Source: Rhizobium sp. AAP43
GTDB taxonomy: Bacteria > Pseudomonadota > Alphaproteobacteria > Rhizobiales > Rhizobiaceae
Assembly: GCF_001296045.1 (NCBI RefSeq)
Contig: NZ_LJHS01000055.1
Span: forward strand, 104,407-168,406
Length of the DNA stretch: 64,000 nucleotides
Direction of reading: 5' to 3'
Position 1 is the first letter of the stretch. Every line of letters starts with the position of its first letter. The position numbers and the translations under genes are program-made. A model generated the notes under the pieces. The model saw only the letters and a list, made by a program, of their open reading frames with translations, was not told where the DNA came from and made no database searches. Of the stretch, positions 58,693 to 64,000 are shown in pieces.

Positions 58693-60981
58693 TCAAAACT
58701 TGACCGTCGCGCCGACCTTGAATGTGCGACCGGCCCCCGTTTGCAGTTCCAGCGGATTGACATTGGCAACCGCAGCCGAGCCGGCGACGGTGTTGTAGCC
58801 GGTCAGCGTGTTCGGGAAGTATCGGCGGTCGAAGATGTTTTCGATGCCAAAGGTCACTTCCAGATTTTCTCGCGGGGTCCACTTGGCATAGGCATCGAAG
58901 ACCGCGTAGCCGGAGGGCAGGTAATAGGCGGTGTTGCTTGCCTCGGTTCGGCCGGCAGCGAAGGTGCCGAACAGCTCGAATTGCAGGTGGTAATCCGGCA
59001 GTTCGTGCTTCACGCCGAGGACTGCGGTAAAGGGTGTCGCACCATCGAAGGCCGTCTCAGCAGAGGATGCGCTGACTCTCTGGCGCCCCTGGCTCCAGCT
59101 CAGATTGGCCGAGAGCGTGGTGTAATCCAGAACTTCGTATTCGCCACCGAACTCGATACCCCAGAGCCTGACATCCTCGACATTGTTGGAGGTATAGGCC
59201 GTGACCGGTGTGCCGCTGCCATCGAGGATCGTTGTTTCTTGAAGGCTGCGAATGAAGTCCTTGTAGTCGGCATAAAAGCCGTTCACGCTGAAGAAGCCGC
59301 GCTCATACTCACCACGAAGTCCAATCTCGTAGCTTTGAACCGATTCTGGTCGCAGGTCGGGATTGGGGATGATGGAGGAGCCGCTGAAGATGTCCGTGCT
59401 CGACTGGAAGAGCTGCGCCGATGTCGGCATCTTGAAGCCCTCTCCGTAGGACGCATAGACAGAGTAGGTCTCGTCGAGCTTGTAGGTTGCGCTGAAGGCC
59501 TTCAGCAGCTCGGTGCTCTCTTTTTTCGCGGGCGCATAGCCGGGTAGCCCCGGGTATGTCGCATCCCCTGTCGGGTCGATCGAATAGGTGGCGAGCCTGA
59601 GGCCCGGTGTCAGGGTCAGGCGATCGTCGAGAAGCCCGATTTCGTCCTGGATGTAGACGTCGGCTCGCTGTGTCTCGACGCGGGGGAAGCTGAAGCCCTG
59701 GTTGGTGGCCACCGTCGTCGTCCCGGTCAGGGAGTTGTAGGTGGTGTTGATACCCGCGTAATCACCCTTGGTATGATCGCCATCGAAGCCGTAAGTCAGG
59801 CTGTGACGGGTTGGACCGAGATCAAAGCTCGACTTCAGCTGGATGTCGCCTTCCAGGAAAGTCTCGCTGTAGTCACGATACTGATTGCGCAGTTCGACGC
59901 GGTTCGAATAGACGCGGCGCTGATCGCTGTCGGTTACGCGCTCCTGGGGCGAGTAAGACAGGCGCCAATTCAGGCTGTCGAGCCAGGGCAGATCCGCCAG
60001 CCACTCGTGCTCAAGCGCGATCCGCTTGCGGCTCATGTCGAGATCGCGGACATAGGGGTCGTTGATATAGGCGCTGGTGGACGGGATGCCCGTGGCCGAG
60101 GCGCTCATGTCGTAGAGCTGGAGAACTTCCGTCGCGCGACCGAAGAGCTCTCCCGTCAGCTTCACCGTGTTCTGGGCATCCGGCGTCCAGACCATCTTAA
60201 GAAGTGCGTTGTCGACATCAGTGTCGGCGGGGAAGAGCTCGTTGCATCCCAGATAGAGCCGGCTGCAACCCCAGATCCCGCCATCGGCTCGCGCGTTGCT
60301 GAACTCGGCCTCATGCGAGGATGTCTGGCCGTAGCTGCCGAGGATCTGCAGGTCTCCGAAATCATAGGCGCCGGTGACCTGCTTATTCCAGCTATCGTCG
60401 AAGCTGTCATAGCTGGTCTTCATCTCCAACGCCCAGGGCTTGTCGCCATCTGCAAGTAGATCCGAGGGATCTAGCGTGCGGAACATGACGGAGCCACCGA
60501 GCGCGTCGGCCCCCCACAGGACCGAATTGGGGCCACGGACGATCTCGACCGCCTTGAAATTGCTCATGTCGAAGAAGTCACGACTGCCGTCGGTGATGAG
60601 TTCCTGAACGCGCGAACCGTCGACCATGGTCAGCACGCGGTTTCCGCTCATGCCACGTATCGAAAAGCTCGTCAGCTGTCCCCAAGGGTTGACGCTGGAT
60701 GTCTGCCTCGCGACCGAAACGCCGGGTTCCCGCCGCACGAGATCCTGAATGTCTCGGATGTTGTAGTCGTCCAGCTGCTCCTGGGTCACGACCGTGATGT
60801 TTTGCGGCACATCGAGGAGCTTCTTGTCAGATCGCGACGAAACCACGATCTGATCAAGGACGGTGTCCTCGGCCAAGCCATTGGCCGGCTGGCAAAGACT
60901 GATTGCAGCAACGCCTGCTGCCAAAATCTGGACATGGTGGAGCGTGGACGCGCAAGGCGTCGCTATGGCCCGCAATAGCAT
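58693..60981 (-). CDS. TonB-dependent heme-type receptor
   Basis: 762 residues: signal peptide, TonB-box-like DTVLDQIVVSS, plug domain (about 45-165) with SIRGMSGNRVLTMVDGSRV and EIVRGPNSVLWGADALGGSV, then a barrel. It resembles the hemoglobin/heme receptor group, with YGEGFKMPTSAQLF and NPDLRPESVQSYEIG standing for the FRAP/NPDL motifs. The histidine normally found between these motifs in heme receptors is absent, so cobalamin or another ligand must be considered. Confidence 0.86.
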   Translation of the reverse strand: MLLRAIATPCASTLHHVQILAAGVAAISLCQPANGLAEDTVLDQIVVSSRSDKKLLDVPQNITVVTQEQLDDYNIRDIQDLVRREPGVSVARQTSSVNPWGQLTSFSIRGMSGNRVLTMVDGSRVQELITDGSRDFFDMSNFKAVEIVRGPNSVLWGADALGGSVMFRTLDPSDLLADGDKPWALEMKTSYDSFDDSWNKQVTGAYDFGDLQILGSYGQTSSHEAEFSNARADGGIWGCSRLYLGCNELFPADTDVDNALLKMVWTPDAQNTVKLTGELFGRATEVLQLYDMSASATGIPSTSAYINDPYVRDLDMSRKRIALEHEWLADLPWLDSLNWRLSYSPQERVTDSDQRRVYSNRVELRNQYRDYSETFLEGDIQLKSSFDLGPTRHSLTYGFDGDHTKGDYAGINTTYNSLTGTTTVATNQGFSFPRVETQRADVYIQDEIGLLDDRLTLTPGLRLATYSIDPTGDATYPGLPGYAPAKKESTELLKAFSATYKLDETYSVYASYGEGFKMPTSAQLFQSSTDIFSGSSIIPNPDLRPESVQSYEIGLRGEYERGFFSVNGFYADYKDFIRSLQETTILDGSGTPVTAYTSNNVEDVRLWGIEFGGEYEVLDYTTLSANLSWSQGRQRVSASSAETAFDGATPFTAVLGVKHELPDYHLQFELFGTFAAGRTEASNTAYYLPSGYAVFDAYAKWTPRENLEVTFGIENIFDRRYFPNTLTGYNTVAGSAAVANVNPLELQTGAGRTFKVGATVKF

Positions 60982-61285
60982 GGTTCTAACCCCTCAGAAC
61001 TGGTGGACTGAGCGGGTCGTATTAAAGGATACCAAAAGAGTCAAGTTTAAACTTGATGAGTAATTTCATGTTTTTTGGAGTCTCTTCTGTGACAGCCTGT
61101 TGAAGAAAAAGCTAACAATACTTGATCTTAGCGCGGAACCACCTCCGCATATTGGGAGGAGTTCGAAACGCTCAGATCAATCACACGATCAGTGTCGCGA
61201 CCCCGGCAAGCCAGTTAGGGGGTGTGAATATCCGGTAAAGCGATCGGCATGGCCGATCGATTAGTGACCGTAGTTTGGGCGGCGG
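60982..61285. other. Intergenic gap between heme receptor and small acidic protein
   Basis: About 300 bases containing the receptor's control region. Nothing else coding or structural was recognised. Confidence 0.4.
61041..61056 (-). promoter_or_regulatory. Perfect 16-bp palindrome upstream of the TonB receptor
   Basis: TCAAGTTTAAACTTGA reads the same on both strands and lies 60-75 bases before the receptor start. It is a likely operator, for example of an iron-responsive regulator (Irr, RirA or Fur family), although it does not match their published boxes exactly. The half TCAAGTTTA recurs at 50641-50649 before the FyuA-like gene. Confidence 0.55.
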
Positions 61286-61507
61286 CTAGGAGTGAAGAAC
61301 GGGGCCGGTGTTGAGGTCATCATCCTCGCTATCGATGACCGCATCCTCTTCTTCTGCCTCTTCGATCATTTCGCTGACCGCTTTGGATATGCTCAGTTGT
61401 ATCGCCAGACCGAGATGCAGCATGAGCTCTATTTCCTGATATTCAAACGCAATCAGATAAGCCTGCTCAACCAGGTTGCAGACTGTCTGCATAGGGGACT
61501 CTGACAT
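61286..61507 (-). CDS. Small acidic hypothetical protein downstream of luxI
   Basis: 73 residues, 14 bases after the luxI stop on the same strand. Two helical stretches (CNLVEQAYLIAFEYQEIELMLHLGLAIQL in part) precede an acidic tail EEAEEEDAVIDSEDDD. No strong ribosome-binding site is seen, so coupling to luxI translation would be needed. No family recognised; position suggests quorum-sensing control or a regulatory role. Confidence 0.45.
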   Translation of the reverse strand: MSESPMQTVCNLVEQAYLIAFEYQEIELMLHLGLAIQLSISKAVSEMIEEAEEEDAVIDSEDDDLNTGPVLHS

Positions 61508-61521
61508 GGTTTCGGACCGCT

Positions 61522-62181
61522 TCAGGCTGCTATCGCCATCGCCATTTGGCGACCGGCAACAGGATGATGGACGTAGAGTGGCTCGGTGATCCCAGTTGCC
61601 TGCCGCATTGAGTTCAAGACGGCGCCTGAGACTTCAAACGCACCGCAGCAAACAGGCAAACGGCCATATCCTTCTGCCCGACCGAGTTCGTCGACCGCGA
61701 CCCCCGCTCTGCGGTAAACACGCCGCATGTGGGGTTCATAGTTGGATAACATCATCCCAATTCCGTGATGGAGCGCGCATTCGCACAGCGCCAGCAACAG
61801 GCGGCTGAAAGCATCAGCCGGCGAAAGATCCGGAAAATCTTCAGCGATCGCGGTCTCGTCAATGCACATGCGCGTTCCTTCCCAAATGCCGGGCGCAACG
61901 AGATTGACATCGGTCGGCAATGTTGCGTGGAAGACGTCATAGAGAAGTGTTGGACCGGTCGTTGGCATCAGCCGCATCGAACCGTAAAGTCGCGTCCCCT
62001 GGTTGTTGCACCAAACAAGATAGACTGGGAAAAGGTCGTCATAGCAGTCTCGCTCGTGGTCGCCACAAACAGGAACCGACCAACCGAGCCGATCCGCGAA
62101 GACCTCTTTTCGCAGCCGGAACATGTGGTCGACGAGTTCGGGAAACTGGGAATATTGGTGAGCCTGAAGTGTGATAAACAT
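61522..62181 (-). CDS. LuxI-family acyl-homoserine-lactone synthase
   Basis: 219 residues. FRLRKEVFADRLGW near residues 22-35 and GSMRLMPTTGPTLLYDVF and WEGTRMCID are the conserved LuxI features (R, F, W, D, R, R). ATG 62181 is preceded by GAGGGGG; the open frame further upstream belongs to the luxR overlap. It makes an acyl-HSL signal of unknown chain. Located downstream of luxR with a 91-base gap. Confidence 0.9.
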   Translation of the reverse strand: MFITLQAHQYSQFPELVDHMFRLRKEVFADRLGWSVPVCGDHERDCYDDLFPVYLVWCNNQGTRLYGSMRLMPTTGPTLLYDVFHATLPTDVNLVAPGIWEGTRMCIDETAIAEDFPDLSPADAFSRLLLALCECALHHGIGMMLSNYEPHMRRVYRRAGVAVDELGRAEGYGRLPVCCGAFEVSGAVLNSMRQATGITEPLYVHHPVAGRQMAMAIAA

Positions 62182-62257
62182 ATTAAACCCCCTCAACTGG
62201 ATTGTGGGGACATCATGTGGGCTTGTGCCTTCATTCGATATTCCCACCCCTGCGCCG

Positions 62258-62271
62258 CCGCAAATGAGGGG
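62258..62271 (-). promoter_or_regulatory. Shared motif upstream of luxI
   Basis: On the minus strand CCCCTCATTTGCGG, 77-90 bases upstream of luxI. It agrees with the motif before luxR at 13 of 14 positions. Confidence 0.5.
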
Positions 62272-62272
62272 G

Positions 62273-63004
62273 TCAAATTGGATTGATGAGCCGGAGCTTG
62301 ATTGCCTTGGCAATCGCCTGCGGGATATTCGCGCAAGCGAGCTTAAAACGCGCGGACTTCAAATACCCGCGCGCCGTGTGATCCGAGATGCCGAGAATGA
62401 TAGCAATGTCTTTGTGATCCTTGCCGAGTGCTGCCCAATGGAGACATTCTCGTTCCCGCGGCCCAAGTGGCGGGGCAGGATCATCCTCGCCATAGAGTTC
62501 GACCAGAGCCTTCGAATGCAGCAGATGGGCGAGTTCAAGCCAGTGGCCTCGATTCGCGAAAACCTGAAGTGCCCAAGGCTCAGGCGCAAGGTCAGCATTA
62601 AGTGACACAATTGCCCGTCGGCCAGCTCGGTCGATGATAGGCATGGAATATCCTGCACCCGACAGCCCGTGACGGCCAGCATCTTCGAACATGCGCATCG
62701 CGGCAGGGCCAGCAGTGAGTTCGCTCCAAAAAAACGGAAGTGTCCGCGTTACCCCCTCAATTGCGACAGGATCGACGTTGACGTATCCTTGCAAAAGATA
62801 CCGGCTCACCCAGACGGGCGGGTAGGTGGTTCTGACGAACGGCGCATCAATCTTGGATGCCACAGTCTGGGCCATGTGGTAGGTCACATGCGCCAGCTGA
62901 TACACCTCTCGGATGGCCTGGATGGACGTTTCGACGTCAGGTGCATTTTGCACCCAGCCAAAGGCAGTTTCAAACAAGACGTTCGTTGAAATCAGCTCTT
63001 CCAT
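62273..63004 (-). CDS. LuxR-family acyl-HSL-responsive regulator
   Basis: 243 residues from ATG 63004 (seven fewer than the longest frame). The autoinducer domain (about 10-165) keeps W/Y/D residues (YPPVWVSRYLLQGYVNVDPVA, PFFWSEL) and the helix-turn-helix is LGPRERECLHWAALGKDHKDIAIILGISDHTARGYLKSA (in part). Paired with luxI downstream. Such pairs regulate plasmid transfer, siderophore or symbiosis genes in rhizobia; the target here is unknown. Confidence 0.88.
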   Translation of the reverse strand: MEELISTNVLFETAFGWVQNAPDVETSIQAIREVYQLAHVTYHMAQTVASKIDAPFVRTTYPPVWVSRYLLQGYVNVDPVAIEGVTRTLPFFWSELTAGPAAMRMFEDAGRHGLSGAGYSMPIIDRAGRRAIVSLNADLAPEPWALQVFANRGHWLELAHLLHSKALVELYGEDDPAPPLGPRERECLHWAALGKDHKDIAIILGISDHTARGYLKSARFKLACANIPQAIAKAIKLRLINPI

Positions 63005-63065
63005 GAGGCCCCCACCCCGAAACAACTACCTGCAATCTGAGGGTGAAATTTCCTATTTGCAACCC

Positions 63066-63095
63066 GCTGTCCCCTCATATGCGGGGACTGACAGC
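63066..63095. promoter_or_regulatory. Palindrome upstream of luxR containing the shared motif
   Basis: GCTGTC and GACAGC outer arms enclose CCCCTCATATGCGGGG (63071-63086), a 16-bp near-perfect dyad (seven of eight pairs). It lies 62-91 bases before luxR and about 45-70 bases before the divergent small gene, and could be a LuxR operator or a hairpin. Confidence 0.5.
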
Positions 63096-63138
63096 ACAAA
63101 GCGCGCCTGTTACTGCTTTTGCCAGGAGGTTTCGGTCC

Positions 63139-63339
63139 ATGCGCCATGCGAAATCGAACAAGCAACACAGCGAACCGGAAGCCAGGGAAGCTGCCGCAGT
63201 TCTCTCCGACGTCTTCATGGATCTCGCACGCTCGGAGGCGCTGACACGAGCATTGACGGATGAGCGAAACGGCAAACCAGAGCGCGCCGATTACTGGGTC
63301 GGAGTGTTTTTGGCGATACCGACGCTGGCTCGCGACTGA
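63139..63339 (+). CDS. Small hypothetical protein divergent from luxR
   Basis: 66 residues with CAGGAGG nine bases before ATG 63139. It is charged and mostly helical (REAAAVLSDVFMDLARSEAL, TDERNGKPERADYWVGVFL). No family recognised. Divergence from luxR across the palindrome suggests control by the same regulator; an anti-activator like TraM is conceivable but not supported by sequence. Confidence 0.5.
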   Translation: MRHAKSNKQHSEPEAREAAAVLSDVFMDLARSEALTRALTDERNGKPERADYWVGVFLAIPTLARD

Positions 63340-63658
63340 GGCAATCCAGAGGAAGTTGATGGAGATATCGGGTCACGTGTCGGCCTGTTTCGGCGCACTG
63401 AGTTTGCGTCGTCTGCAAAGACGAAACGATCTGTTGGTCTGAGAATTCGAACATAGGCTGCGTCAAGGTCGTGTAGCTCTCGCCATGTGCACGGCAACAT
63501 CCTGCTACAAATGAGCAAATCAGCTGCGTGCTATCTTCTTCGACGGTGCATGCCATGCATCGCGTCTTACTCCTGCCGAACGTCGGGCCAGCCTTTGGCA
63601 CTTGTTCGATACGCGGCAGGACGTTTTGGGACCCTCCATCTCAGCGCGTTGACGCAGC
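63340..63658. other. Intergenic gap before the FhuB-like gene
   Basis: About 320 bases. Short frames on both strands have no ribosome-binding site or recognisable domain. No terminator with a T-run was noticed. Confidence 0.35.
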
Positions 63659-64000
63659 CTAGCGTCTTCTACTCAACAGATACATCAAACACGGCGCGCC
63701 AAGCAGGGCAGAGACCAGTCCGGCCGGGATCTGGTAGGGTGCTGCGATGGTACGGCCGACGAAATCTGCGATGACCATGAGTCCCCCACCGATAAGGGCT
63801 GCGCCGATCATTTGCGGCAGAGCACGTTTAAGACCAGCTTCTCTTGCAAAATGAGGAGCCATCAGGCCGACAAAAGAGAGCGGACCAACGGTCAGCGTTG
63901 CTGCGGCCGTCATCAGGCCAGCAAGCCCAAACAGCATCAATCTTGATTGCGCCAGCGGTATGCCCACCGCAGTTGAAGGTGCCGGGCCGAGCGGCAGGAT
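63659..64000 (-). CDS. FhuB-like FecCD permease, C-terminal part (partial)
   Basis: The frame is open to the window edge, so the gene starts beyond it. The 113 visible residues have LTVGPLSFVGLMAPHFAREAGLKRALPQMI (in part) and GRTIAAPYQIPAGLVSALLGAPCLMYLLSRRR (in part), the end of a FecCD-type permease; the wording PLSFVGLMAPHFAR is typical of the second half of the double-length FhuB. Ferric hydroxamate import is likely. It continues the iron theme of this end. Confidence 0.88.
   Translation of the reverse strand: MLPLGPAPSTAVGIPLAQSRLMLFGLAGLMTAAATLTVGPLSFVGLMAPHFAREAGLKRALPQMIGAALIGGGLMVIADFVGRTIAAPYQIPAGLVSALLGAPCLMYLLSRRR

Noticed and set aside
1..64000. CRISPR arrays, tRNA or rRNA genes and intact insertion sequences
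   Set aside because: No regularly spaced repeats, tRNA-like folds, rRNA stretches or complete transposase genes were noticed; only the Tn3 remnant near 49400 was found.

Overview
The window looks like part of a denitrification island from an alphaproteobacterium of the Rhizobiaceae or a close relative in Hyphomicrobiales. This is inferred from the rhizobial nosRZDFYLX order, a membrane-bound FixL/FixJ/FixK set, NnrR with NnrS and NnrU, pseudoazurin, HutX- and BacA-like proteins and LuxR/LuxI quorum sensing. No rRNA, tRNA, CRISPR array or replication gene was seen. Whether it is chromosomal or on a plasmid cannot be told.

Layout: 1-1212 holds the end of a DevC/DevA-type ABC exporter. 1540-5018 has an HPP-CBS membrane protein (a possible nitrite transporter) and a chemoreceptor with a nitrate/nitrite-sensing domain. 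5278-6182 has a small Cys-containing protein and the di-iron Fe-S repair protein RIC (YtfE/DnrN). 6289-10887 carries ubiV-ubiU-ubiT facing ubiD-ubiX, the oxygen-independent ubiquinone route. 10907-15918 is a five-gene operon: a NitT/TauT-type ABC transporter followed by two NnrS-family proteins. 16022-23052 is the NO reductase region: nnrU, a hemerythrin protein and an unlisted 51-residue membrane protein diverge from norEF, then norCBQD. 23125-26774 has hemN, two DUF2249 proteins and a third NnrS. 27004-30452 is nirK-nirV-nnrR-pseudoazurin. 30593-31230 is a broken napC. 31437-34691 is fixL-fixJ-pseudoreceiver-fixK. 35167-39295 has a small secreted protein, a third Crp/Fnr regulator and a FecBCD-like metal-chelate ABC importer, followed by an EamA transporter. 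40506-49152 is nosRZDFYLX. A Tn3-type transposase remnant follows.

The right end concerns iron and signalling: an AraC/FyuA-like receptor/MFS/FAD monooxygenase cassette (49560-55111); a heme-type set of ChaN-, HutX- and SbmA-like proteins with a TonB receptor (55286-60981); luxR/luxI with small unknown proteins (61286-63339); and the end of a FhuB-like permease.

Together the genes encode nitrite to N2 (NirK, NorCB, NosZ) with electron carrier, cofactor assembly, NO-damage repair, anaerobic heme and quinone synthesis, and oxygen/NO regulators. No nitrate reductase is present apart from the dead napC. Thirteen 14-bp dyads of the FNR/FixK/NnrR type (TTG-N8-CAA) were read by eye in front of most of these units, which ties them into one predicted regulon.
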